DNA of 64,000 nt. It comes from Castor canadensis (lineage: Eukaryota > Chordata > Mammalia > Rodentia > Castoridae). The notes under the pieces are model-generated. The model was not told where the DNA came from, did not search any database, and saw only the letters and a list, made by a program, of their open reading frames with translations. This document shows, piece by piece, positions 54,055 to 64,000 of this stretch. Positions within the stretch are counted from its first letter, which is position 1, and the number at the start of each line of letters is the position of its first letter. The stretch spans positions 163,468,583-163,532,582 of the forward strand of contig NC_133390.1 in assembly GCF_047511655.1 (NCBI RefSeq). The letters are read 5' to 3'. Position numbers and translations under genes: made by a program.

Positions 54055-54325
54055 AAGTAAATACAACATCCAAAGAGCACAAATTGAGCTACTACATTTA
54101 CACGAAGTTTACAAATATACAAACCAAGCCCAGGTGTGTTATTAGACTCAGGGTATGGCAGGGTGGACAATAGCAAGAAGGGGGCAAAAAGGGAGACTGG
54201 AAATGTCCTGTTTCCTTTGTAGTGCAGATTACATGACCGTGTTCATTTTGTAAAAATTTGACACCTGTACAATTATGATATACACATATTTTTATATGTT
54301 ATATTTCAATAAAGGATAAGTAGAT
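54055..54325 (+). mobile_element. Ancient L1 3' end with AATAAA tail
   Basis: 'ggcagggtggacaatagcaa', 'actggaaatgtcctgtttcc', 'gaccgtgttcattttgtaaa' and 'gttatatttcaataaagga' form a classic old L1 3' terminus. Confidence 0.65.
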
Positions 54326-54591
54326 AAAATGTCAGAAATTTAGCATTTATTGATTTCAAATGGCAATTATACAAATGTTAACTGTAATATCTCTTTACTT
54401 TTCTGTTTTAAACTTTTTTCTAATTATATAAACAATGAAAAACAAAAAGATAACTCTAGCTGCCCTATACAGGGATTGGAGACTAGAGTCAGGCATGCCA
54501 GATAGGTCATTGCAAAAGCCCAAGTTAACAGAGAATGAGACCCAAGCTAGAAGAATGACAGTAGGGAAAGAAAGAAAGAGACAGAGATGGA

Positions 54592-54961
54592 TGTTAGTCA
54601 GCCTTCTGCTACTATAACAAATACCTTAATCAACTTGTAAAGAGAAAAGGTTTACCTTGGCTCACTGCTTGGATATTTTAGTCCATGACCTGTTGATTGG
54701 CTCCATTGCTTTTGACCTGTGGTAAGGTATCACATCATAGTAAAAGTGTATGGCAGAATAGAATTGTTCACCTCCTGCCTGGGAAATAAAAAAGAAGAGG
54801 AAGTAGTAAGGTTCCAGTCCTTCTTAAGGGCACATGCCCAGTGACCTAAAGACCTCCCATGAGGCCTCATCCTTAAAGGTTCTGTCACCTCATAATTGTA
54901 TCAAACTGGTCACTTTTAACACATGAGACTTTGAGGGACATTCCAGATCCAAACTATACCA
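54592..54961 (-). mobile_element. MaLR-type solo LTR (rodent ORR1/MT-like)
   Basis: Plus orientation: 'tgttagtcagccttctgcta', 'ctataacaaataccttaatc', 'cttgtaaagagaaaaggttt', 'accttggctcactgcttgga' and an 'aaactatacca' end. gatgg occurs at 54586-54590 and 54962-54966, compatible with a 5-bp TSD apart from one extra base. No retroviral genes. Diverged but complete. Confidence 0.8.
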
Positions 54962-54966
54962 GATGG

Positions 54967-55999
54967 TAAAGAAGCTACAGGGCCGGTTGACATGAGCCAT
55001 ATGTCCATTTCCTCAGCAAATTTTGAGTAATCCATCTGCATGATCAGCACTCATCCCAAAGAGGATGGTCTCAGCCATCCTGAAATATGGAAAAAGTCCC
55101 TCATCATCTGTTGGGTGAGATAGGTTTGGCTCTGAAATCCCCTTCCCCAAATGCCTCTCTTTAGCCTGCCCCCCTCTGATCCTAAACCTCCAGCTGTCAT
55201 CCCCCTAAGGCTTTTAATTGGTTTGAACATTAAACAGGAGATTTCTAGGGAGGGATGGTCCATTACTGAACTAAGCATAATCAGTATGATTAGTTTGTCT
55301 GATTAATGAGCACTCATTAACCACTATCACCTGCCTGACAGGAGCCCATGCAAGGCTCTGACAGCCGATAGGCAACAGCTCAGGACCTGATTGCATATGC
55401 AAGAGAGGAGGAATTGCAAGAAGAGACTGAATTACAGTAGCCACCAAGTCCATAGCAGCACTTGTCAAAGGGAACTACGGAAAGAACAAAGATATGGGAA
55501 GATCAGTCCTCACCTGCAACACTGAAAATGTCCACCTGGTGGTGCTCTATGGGTCCATGCACATCTCACAGAGGTGCCTGTGGGTTGAAACACTGCTTCC
55601 CCTCCCCAGAAAGGATCACAATGGGACTGGACAATTACAATCCTCTCTACGCCCCCTTTCTCCCCAACACTGCGGGTGGAGAACTGACTGATCTGATTGA
55701 CAAATGGAAAGAGTTATCTATCTGTTGCACCTAATTTACCAAGGAAGTGTTGCTATTCTGAATCACAAAGGTCTCTGTCAATCTCTTCCTCCTGTTTTCT
55801 CTCCTCTTTTGGGCATCCATAGTTTCTGTCAGAGTGAGCCTGCCTCTCAGCTATGTGGTGAACCAGTTGGGGCAGTGACTTGTGTTTGTCAGACCACACA
55901 GGTCTGCATCACTCCTTAACCATCTCAGCTGCAAATGGTTGGATAAGCCTAGCTAGTGCTGCCCTTGAGGCCTGAAGAGTGGAAAAGTAAAGCCCCTTT
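54967..55999. other. Unassigned sequence of high complexity
   Basis: About 1 kb with no repeat that I recognise. 55265-55330 carries clustered ATTA/TAAT cores ('gattagtttgtctgattaat', 'gagcactcattaacc'). Frames at 55462-55734 (90 codons) and 55494-55691 lack motifs, and splice-like context is not convincing. Confidence 0.3.
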
Positions 56000-56405
56000 G
56001 GCCTAATGGATTGCACTATAATTCCCAATTCTTACCACTTCCTCCATCTGTATAGCACATTTCCCTGCCCCTCTAGATTGAGCTTAGCCTTAGGGATGTT
56101 TTGACCAAAGAAATGTGGGTTGCAGTGATGGCATGTCTGCCTTAATCCTGGTGTTAGGATGTCTCACGTTTCTGCTCTGCTTCTGTCATTGTCAGAGAAG
56201 TATGCCCTACTTGACCCACAGGTCCATGAAGAAGGAAAGACATGTGAAGTAGAGTTGGACCTAACCTGTCATTTGGATTCAAGCCCAACCTAAATCAACT
56301 GACCTACAGATAGATAAGTAAGGATGAATGCTGGATAGTTGTGACACTGAGTTCTGAAGTGGTTTGTTACACAGCATTCTTGAAGGAAGAGCTAGCTGAT
56401 ATAGC
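56000..56405 (+). mobile_element. MLT1-like LTR
   Basis: 'gggatgttttgaccaaagaa', 'atggcatgtctgccttaatc' and the 3' end 'ctgaagtggtttgttacaca' + 'gcattcttgaagg' follow MLT1-type LTRs. The 5' boundary is uncertain. Confidence 0.5.
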
Positions 56406-56557
56406 CCCTCATCTTAAGCTCTCCAGTTCATTAGAACAATAACACTGTGAGTTATAATGTTAACATTTTGCCCAGTTTGGCTGAATTATTTCTGATTTCA
56501 CTCTATCAGTCAGACCCATGCAGAGAAATTTCAGTAAGTGGTAAGATTAGAGTACTA
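56406..56557. other. Unassigned sequence
   Basis: Nothing recognised. Confidence 0.3.
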
Positions 56558-56694
56558 AGGCTAGGATAACCATGTGTTCCAGATGGTCTGAACAGTCCTG
56601 AATTACACCTGTTATCCAAACATAATTAATAATAACACCTTTCCCCAAAAAACATATTCTGGTTTGAATGATTAAATTGTAGTCACCCTAGCTA
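56558..56694. mobile_element. Short DNA-transposon MITE with terminal inverted repeats
   Basis: 'ctaggataaccatgtgttcc' at the left and 'gtagtcaccctag' at the right are imperfect inverted repeats. The body contains 'cataattaataataacacct'. This matches a small mammalian MITE that I recognise but do not name. Confidence 0.5.
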
Positions 56695-57774
56695 AAATCA
56701 ACAAGTTCTAACATGAACTGTGTTTTCCCTATAGTAGCCACAGGCACCCCTTTGTGGTCGGTAGATGCTATCGAATGATTTTTTTTTTTAAAGGCATACT
56801 TCGGAAGGCAGGAAACCTGAACAGGTGAGACTAAAATAATTCCGTTCCTAAAATGCAGTCAATCTGTGTAAGGTTTTATAAAAGTGCTATGGGGTATTTT
56901 CTGAGAAATAAACTCCTTAATATGACTTCATGGTAAGAGTTCTATTTCCTTTATTCTCAAGAGTCCTAGAAAAGAAAAATATGCCCCCTGGCAGTGTTCC
57001 ATAAAACTAATGATGTGGGGGAATACGTGAATAATTGCCTGAATCACCAGGTTGCATATCTGTTAGGAAATCTCTTAGCAATATAAGGAAGGGGCTCAGG
57101 ACAGTTAAGTTGGAGTCAAGTGAAATAAACTCCTGCTGCATCAGCTAGACAATCTTGTGGGTCAAAGGAACTGTGAGAGTCATGCCCATAACCTGGGAGG
57201 GGTGGGCCTCCAAGTATTCAGGGTTCACAGCAGCAGGGAAGAAGTAAGGAACAGATTCTCAGTGGTAGAAGTAAGGAACCAGACAACGCATGAGCAACAC
57301 ATTGCAGAGGCAGAAGGATAAGAAGGAGCAAGGTGGAGACATCACCAGCCACAGATCAGAAACTCAGACCAGTGCCCCAAGCTGTGCTACTAAGTGATGG
57401 AGAGGCCAGAGATGGGATCTGAAAGGTGCACACAGAGTCCTGACAAAATTACTGACATTTTCTCCAGCTAGGGAGCATTGTATCTCCTTCCTGCTGGTTC
57501 AAGAATCAGTACCTACTCATGGGTAGTCCAAAGGTTTCAGGTGGCCGTAGATAGAAGAAAGTTCTTGAGGAAAAAATGCTTGAAAGGATGAAAGGATAGC
57601 ATACCCAAGTCTCACTCTAGCACATGGGGCAGTAGTATTTAATTTCCTGAAACATAGCTCCAAATGGTTATCTGCAGAAAGTATCACAAGATGATCTTTA
57701 TTGCGAATTGGAGAAAACCTGGCAATGCTTAATAAATGTTTGATGTGTTCATAATTAAAATAATACAGTATGCC
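56695..57774. other. Unassigned sequence
   Basis: About 1.1 kb of unique DNA with short motif-free frames. Confidence 0.3.
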
Positions 57775-57880
57775 AACATTCATTGAATATTATTTCTGTG
57801 CCAGACCCTAACTCAGACACTGGAAACATAACATGAATAAAAGAGACATGGTCCCTACTCTCACAGAACCTTGAGCCTTG
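57775..57880 (-). repeat. L2 3' end
   Basis: Antisense L2: 'caacattcattgaatattat', 'ttctgtgccagaccctaact' and 'catggtccctactctcacag'. Confidence 0.7.
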
Positions 57881-57911
57881 GCCCTTGTTGCACATTAGAA
57901 TCAGTTGGGAT

Positions 57912-58165
57912 TGGGTTTTTTTTGTTGTTGTTTGGTTGGTTGGTTGGATTTTTTTGTTTGTTTTTTGTTGTTGTTGTTTTTGGGTTTTGTGGTAGTGGGG
58001 CTTGAACCCTTTACCTTGAGCTACTCCACCAGCCCAATTTTTTATGATAGGGTTTTTTGAGATAGGGTCTTGCAAACTATTTGCCTAGACTGGCTTCAAA
58101 CTGTGATCCTCCTGATCTCTGCCTTCTGAGAAGCTAGGATCACAGGCACCTACCAGCACCAGGCT
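57912..58165 (-). repeat. Composite B1-ID SINE
   Basis: In plus orientation: a GTT/GGTT-rich tail (57912-57985), an ID-like antisense unit ('agtggggcttgaacccttta', 'gctactccaccagcccaatt'), then a B1-like antisense unit ('gagatagggtcttgcaaact', 'agaagctaggatcacaggca'). Confidence 0.85.
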
Positions 58166-60084
58166 GGTATTTAATAAAGTATCAATACTGAACCTTGTGC
58201 AAAATGAATTGCATTGGAAACTTCAACCTCAGTCGAAAACTATTTGACTAGTGGGTGGTGGATGGATGAATGGTTGATGGATTAATGAATGAGTTCTACA
58301 TTGAGCTTATTCTTTGTATGATATTGTGCTTCAAAATATTACATTTTAAAATTTACAAGAGTGAAAGAAATAAAGCCCTTTTTCAGAATGTCAGGTGATA
58401 AAATCTAAAGATCCATTCAACAAATAGTTCAGTACACTGACAAATATGGTCAGCCCAACTCCTTCCTCATCTTCTCCACTCTCCACCAGCAGGAGAGAAA
58501 GGACTGATGCTCATAGCATCAAAGATCATCCAATAGAATAGTGTAGACTATTCTTCTAGCATCATATGCAAACTTGGATACAATTCTTTTAATTCTAACA
58601 AAGTAGTCAACCAGTTTGTACAACCAAGACACCAGTTCATGCCGTTTATCTGTAGGCACCTGGTGATGACGTATATTCATGTCAATACAATTTTAAAAAT
58701 CACATTCCCTCTTTTTCTCATCAATGTGCCTTCAAAGTAGGTTGGAGAATTATTTTAATGAGGTCATAAACCTCTCCATCTCCCAAGACATACATATAGG
58801 CTCCATTGTTTTAGAATTATAGTGCTAGAAATTTCTTCTCTCCCATTTCCTGTGTAGCACTGTTTGCCATCTAATACAAAGAGTAGCACACTCATTCTGT
58901 GATCCATCAAATTTGGCAGAATACATAATTGAGCAAGCATATCCAAGACCTCATTCAACAAAATTGCGAACAGGTAAGAAAGTGGGCCAGCCTGATCAGG
59001 ACTCTGCTCAAAGCAAAAGGGAGAAGGAAAAAAATTTTTCTAATAGCCCTTCAGAAGACGGAGAAAACATTCACAAAATTAGAGAACCATGAGCGGTGGC
59101 TGATCTTTACCACCCAGAACAGAAACCTGAGAGAATGACAGCTGTCTCTGGTATAATATGAGGTTATTTACATGGCTGCCTAGTTATTATGTCTAGATAT
59201 GGGGGGGAAGCAAGTGTTTTTCTACTCTCTATTTGCCTTAAAGATCAGAGGGTAATAAACTGTTAGTTTTATTCTTAATTGGTACATTCTTCCTATTTCT
59301 TTTCTTTAAAAAAAATCAATACATGGTTTGTGATCTCTTTAGTGGAGAGTAAGGAACTGTGACTGGACTCCTTCCCTATTATCGAGCTAATCTGTCAGCA
59401 TTTATCCTTTAAAGGGGCCTCTGGTAAGGCAGACCCATGGTCAGTTTTTTGCAGTAGTAAATGTCAAGTCATTTGTAGAGTTAAAATGATATGAAAAATA
59501 TAATTGCATCAGGCTATGCCAAATAAAAAGCAATGCCCCCTTTGTACAAACGTGGGTTGTGGGTCTAGCCTGCAGAGGTGGGGCTTGGAAATGTTGTGCC
59601 CAGCTGCTGCCCACAAGCCTGGCCCAGCTCCTGCCCCCACTGAGCTTCGGGAAGTGACTGTTGCTGTTTCCAGCGGGTCTGACCAGAGGCAGAGGCCGCT
59701 GGTAACCTTAACCCCATGTGGGCAGATGCTCATCAGAGCTTCTCCTCAACCCTAAAATTAACTGGCAAGGTTTTGGAAGTGGACAAAAAAGTGTGGAGCC
59801 ATGTTTGTTATTCAGAGCCCAAAGGAAAGAGGAGCCTGAGAACTGGCTCCTTGGGCCTGAAAAAGTAATTGTTGAACAATTCTGGGTGTGTGAACAAGAG
59901 CCTCCTGACCCTGATCTGCAAGGCAGGCACCCCCTTATCAGAACGAGTATGTACAGGGTCCTTCACACTCTGAAGGACATGGCATGCGTGGGAGGGCACT
60001 TAGGAGGGAGGAGGACAGAGTGTGGAATCAAATAGAAACCAAATAGGTGACTGAGGCTGGTAAGGCCCTGGATGCAAATCTAAT
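58166..60084. other. Unassigned sequence
   Basis: About 1.9 kb. A GGAT/GATG-rich patch lies at 58250-58290. The GC-richer stretch 59510-59760 has opposing frames (83 and 74 codons) with no recognised motif. A 105-codon frame at 59718-60035 is also unassigned. Confidence 0.3.
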
Positions 60085-60290
60085 TCACATTCCCTGTGCA
60101 CTTCACTATGTCCCTACAGACCAGACAATGTGTCTCATTTTAACCTCTACAAACTTGTGTCACGTGGGCCTTTTCATTCCCAAGTTATAAAGAAGTCGGG
60201 GCTCAGAAAAGCTAATGAAATTTGAAGAGCACACAGCTAAGTGGTGGGACTATGATCCACACTCAATCTGTTCTTGGGTCTCATGTTTTC
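60085..60290 (-). repeat. MIR SINE fossil
   Basis: Antisense MIR: 'cattttaacctctacaaact', 'agtcggggctcagaaaagct' and 'gagcacacagctaagtggtg'. Confidence 0.7.
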
Positions 60291-60309
60291 TTTATAATAC
60301 CAAACACTA

Positions 60310-60480
60310 CAAGCCAGACTGCCTAGATTCAAATCCTGGCTCTTCCACTTCCTGGCTGTGTAGCCTGAGGCAAGTGACTTAAGCTCTCCCTTTCATGGTT
60401 TTCTCATCTGTAAAACGGGGATATCTTTATTGGTGTATGGTTAGAAAAATTTAAGTTCTTTGTCCAGTACTTAAAAGAGT
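60310..60480 (+). repeat. MIR SINE fossil, well preserved
   Basis: Sense MIR: 'gccagactgcctagattcaa', 'atcctggctcttccacttcc', 'ggcaagtgacttaagctctc' and 'tctcatctgtaaaacgggga'. Confidence 0.85.
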
Positions 60481-60924
60481 GGTACATAATGAAGACTGTG
60501 TATATGTTTCATGTTTGTGAAATAAAGAAAGAGATCATTTTATTCTCACCACTTAAGCACTCATTTTCCAACCTCTGAACTCAGCATGTGCCTTATAGTT
60601 TCTTAACACCGTGATGTCTAAGTACTGTAAAAAAAGGGTAGAGTCCATGAGTTTTTGGGTTTTCATTCAAAATGGGACAATGAGACAGGCCCCTGCTGCC
60701 ATGTCATCCTGGTTCCCAGAATGCTTGGGCTTCGGTGGCACCACTCAACACTCCATGTAAGTCAGTGACTCCTGATTCCCACTGCAGCTGTGTGTCTCTC
60801 CTCTATATTCAGGAACACAAGTTTCTCTAGAGTGCACACATCCTCGGCCAATTTGAAACAAGTACAATGTAATGCTGTCTTCTTGCACATAGAACAAATG
60901 GAAATTTTAAGAATGTCAGTCATT
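60481..60924. other. Unassigned sequence
   Basis: Nothing recognised. Confidence 0.3.
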
Positions 60925-61009
60925 TGGACTAGGGATGCAGCTCAGGTAGAGCACTTGCCTAGCACACAAAAGATTCTGGGTTCCATCCTCAACACCACAC
61001 ACACGAATG

Positions 61010-61041
<32 letters not shown>
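60925..61041 (+). repeat. ID-like SINE with (AC)n tail
   Basis: 'ctagggatgcagctcaggta', 'gagcacttgcctagcacaca' and 'tgggttccatcctcaacacc' form an ID unit. Its A-rich end has become an AC microsatellite (61010-61040). Confidence 0.85.
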
Positions 61042-61042
<1 letters not shown>

Positions 61043-61397
61043 TGTTAGTGATTTATCCAAAAGTCACATGAGTTCAGTGGGTAGGGAACTTCATCAAAAG
61101 ACTTAGCTTCCAGTTAATTCTATGAACCTTACATCTATTGCCCAATATGAGTATTCAACCCATGGTTCCCTGTTTTTTTGTGCAATCAATGACCTAAATT
61201 CTAAAGAAGTTGGGGTGGAGCAAGGGGGAGGTAGGAAAAAGTAATGAAAATCTAATGCACTGAGTTTTATTTGAAGAGGCAAAGAAGCTGGAAGCAGGTT
61301 TGGAGTTGGAAGGAATTTGAGGGCCTGGGAAAGTAATGAAGGTAGAGGCCTTTGGGGAGAACAATGGCCAATGTCTTCATAGAAAAAGGACATGGAA
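61042..61397. other. Unassigned sequence
   Basis: The 129-codon minus frame (61103-61492) runs into the adjacent SINE and has no motif. Confidence 0.3.
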
Positions 61398-61729
61398 GCC
61401 AGGCACAGTGGCTCAAGCCTGTAACCCTTGTTACTCAGAAAGGGGAGATCAGGAAGATAGCAGTTAGAGACCAGCCCAGGGAAAAAGTTCATGAGGCCCC
61501 CATCTCAACCAATGACTGGGTTACAGTGGTGTGCACCTGTCATCCCAGGAAGCACAAATAGGAGGATCAAGGGTCAAGCTGACTTGAACATAAAGGAAAA
61601 CCCTTTCTTAAAAATAACCAAAAGAAAAAGGTGGGCAGAGTTCTCACATGGTAGAACTCCTGCTTAGCAAGCATGAGGCCCTGAGTTCAAACTTCAGTAT
61701 CACCAAAGAAAAGAAAAAGTTGGGAGAGA
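61398..61729 (+). repeat. Composite B1-B1-ID SINE, second copy
   Basis: Same three-module design as 18969-19257: 'ccaggcacagtggctcaagc' to 'ggcccccatctcaaccaatg', then 'ttacagtggtgtgcacctgt' to 'aaggaaaaccctttcttaaa', then the ID unit 'tagaactcctgcttagcaag' to 'caaacttcagtatcacc' and an A-rich tail. Likely TSD ggacatggaa (61388-61397) and ggacttggaa (61730-61739). Confidence 0.85.
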
Positions 61730-61739
61730 GGACTTGGAA

Positions 61740-62281
61740 AGATGACTGGTGGCCATTCTCACAATGGTGCCACAGAAACCAGCAATATTTGAACTCAGAG
61801 ACTGATATTAGTGTCTCATTCCTGGGTCATGTCTCAAACTAAATGTGGGTATACCGTTGCTGCAATGAAGAATCTGAAGGGAGAGGAGATTCTGGACCTT
61901 TACATCTCAGGCTAATGGTCACAGGACCCCTCCCTGCCTCCCTTTTCCCCCACCCGCCGGAGCAGTGTTATCTAAGCTCCTGTTCCTTCCCAGTCAAGTC
62001 AGGATAGGCTGTGTGACCCAAGCCTGACCCTCAAGGGGCTGACAATAAAAATGCCCACATCTCAAATGCATGCATGCTACAATTTTCTGATTATAAAATC
62101 AATACAGGCTTATTTGAGGAGAACTTAGATCTTCTGGTATATGCACATACTCTTGCAATGAATCAAAGGATTTATTATCAACAGTTTCGATTAGCAGGAT
62201 CTTGGATGGGAAGACAGACTTTTGGTTTCTGTTTTGTACCTTTTGTACTGATTTAAATGGAGAACTACACTCATGTGACTT
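61740..62281. other. Unassigned sequence
   Basis: Nothing recognised. Confidence 0.3.
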
Positions 62282-62319
62282 TGTGTGTGTGTGTGTGTGT
62301 GTGAGTGTGAGTGTGTGTA
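62282..62319. repeat. (TG)n microsatellite
   Basis: GT tract with two GA interruptions. Confidence 0.9.
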
Positions 62320-62529
62320 AATAGATATCTGGGATGTGGGACTGTGGACCATTGATTTTGTCTTGTTATGTTGTCATTTGTCTACTTCTTTGTATTAAAA
62401 GAGAGGAGGTGCAAGTTAATTATGATCAACTCTCAATAATTTGAAAAGTAAAGAATAAATCAACATTCATCACACCATCCACATATGACATTATTCTAGC
62501 ATATCCTTCTGTACCTAACTACTTTTGTT
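62320..62529. other. Unassigned sequence
   Basis: 'caacattcatcacaccatcc' and following may be old L1, too diverged to claim. Confidence 0.25.
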
Positions 62530-62665
62530 GCTGTTTTTGGTTTTAATTTTGGTTTTTGAGAGGGGTATTGCTATGCACGTAGACTGACCTCATACTCACA
62601 ATCCTCCTGCCTTAGCCTTCTGAGGGCTGGACTACATGTGTGAGAGACATTCATGCCTGACTATA
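62530..62665 (-). repeat. B1-like SINE
   Basis: Antisense B1: 'tttttgagaggggtattgct', 'acaatcctcctgccttagcc' and 'gctggactacatgtgtgag'. More diverged than the other B1 copies. Confidence 0.75.
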
Positions 62666-64000
62666 TCCAAATTCTAGGTGCTGGTTTTTATTTATCCTTA
62701 TTTTTCATTTTATAATGAGTACATTTATATATCATCAAACACTCATCAGAAACATCATTTTAATTGTGATATAAGAACCTTTTGAGAAAATAATTTATCT
62801 GTGAAAGTTCATATTCCTTGAGTTCTTCTCTAAGTTCCTGCTTTTCACAGCACCCATGGTGAGGTCCAGTAGAGACAAGACACAAAGAGCTGAGCAGTGT
62901 GGCAGGACATGTAACCAAATGGGCTGATGTCAGCAGCCATGCACCCAACCAGTGCACTTCTAGGTGTAGCACAATCTCTTTAACCAACCTTGTGGATAGA
63001 ATATTACATTGCTTCCATCTTGCCATCATTTAATAATCCCATGATGAACATCTTTGTCCATAAATCTTTATGGCTCCGAACATGTCCTTTGGAGGACACA
63101 TCAAAGAAAAATTGTTTAACTCCTAAGAATAAAAAAATGAAGGCTTTTGATACATTTCCCTAAGAGACCCTCTCTTAACATCTCCCTAGTAGGACTTGAG
63201 AAACTAATTTTTTTGTCTTGATCTCAATTTTTGTTTACTTGTAGTTTATTTTATTATACTTAAGATAATTTTCCAGTTTGCTAGCCACTTATATTTCTTA
63301 ATGGTCCATTGCTGTTTTATAATAACTCAACTTACTGACACAATAATAGATTTGATATTCTTCTACAGTAGGTGAGAAGTCTCTAAAAATCAATAACCCT
63401 CCTATCTAGAGAGATGAACGATCATTTTCCACAAGGCAGATGCACTGTAGGGTTGTGTCAGTGATGTCCTGGGAGGAAGCAGAAGGTACACTCAAAGGGG
63501 ATATTGAGAGAGGTTTATTAGAAGGAATATTTACAGGGGTGTGAGCAAGGTTAAAAACACCCCAAAGATGGTATAGCATCCTGGCACTAGCAACACCCAA
63601 GGGCCATTACCTCCCTCAATTGACAGAGAAGAGAGTGATTTGAGAAAACCAGGGAGGGTAGCCACAGTGTAGGAGAGGACTACTCAGCAGGTCAACTGGA
63701 TGCTGGAGTGACACAGCCAACAATTAGAGGCCAACACACTGATCCTTTCCTGCTGCCCACCTGCGGGTGCAGAGTGGAATTGCTACACCATCTCCTTGGG
63801 TCTTGTGGTAAAACAGTAACATCTGAGCATGAGCCTTGAGTCTAACAAGAAAGGAAGCCCCTGAACCCTTTGCTTTGAGAAAAAACATTTTCCATAAGTC
63901 TGGACAGACTCACAGGGACCTTTGCTGCAATTCAAGGCTAAAGTTCCAGTGTTTTGCATTTCCTTCCTCTTGGGATGTTGAAGGAAGGTGATGGTGGATG
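62666..64000. other. Unassigned sequence to window end
   Basis: About 1.3 kb. 62990-63065 ('cccatgatgaacatctttgt', 'ccataaatctttatgg') may be a scrap of old L1. Frames at 62760-63029 and 63406-63600 lack motifs. Confidence 0.3.

Overview
Nuclear DNA from a placental mammal, most likely a rodent. It is AT-rich and CpG-poor, with long CA/TG, CT and GATA microsatellites, abundant MIR and L2 fossils, MaLR-type LTRs, hAT MITEs, L1 fragments, and 7SL-derived B1-like and tRNA-derived ID-like SINEs. Several SINEs are fused composites (B1-B1-ID, ID-B1-ID). That architecture, the L1 3' region and the apparent lack of B2/B4 elements point to Castorimorpha (beaver and relatives) rather than mouse-like rodents. 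This taxonomic call is an inference from remembered SINE types.

I find no protein-coding gene, rRNA, functional tRNA, CRISPR array or prokaryote-style operon. The only recognisable protein homology is a broken L1 ORF2 (minus strand, 49037-51129). All other open frames are short, lack family motifs and mostly lie on repeats or microsatellites. The window is best read as intergenic or deep intronic sequence.

Layout. 0.4-2.5 kb: a nested LTR block (old LTR split by a B1 and a younger MaLR LTR). 4-10.5 kb: a long L2 fragment, MIRs, a (TC)n(AC)n tract and a GATA array. 14-20 kb: TG and CT/TG microsatellites, an L2-like repeat, two ancient L1 fragments each hit by SINEs, and a composite SINE. 20-31 kb: mostly unique DNA with MIR/MER5 relics, an L1 3' end with a perfect 10-bp target-site duplication (TSD), and an MLT1-like LTR. 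31-38 kb: ancient L1 and L2-like pieces, and a SINE block bounded by a 16-bp TSD. 38-47 kb: unique DNA with two perfect hairpins, two MER5 copies side by side, and stretches resembling conserved non-coding elements. 47-52 kb: a hAT relic, a solo LTR, the best-preserved L1, and two MITEs. 52-64 kb: SINEs, an L1 tail, two LTRs, a MIR pair in opposite orientation and a second B1-B1-ID composite.

There is no gene network to describe. The interest lies in the layered transposon history, readable from TSDs, and in a few unexplained short structures and possible regulatory stretches. Repeat names rest on recognition by eye, and boundaries are approximate unless a TSD is cited.
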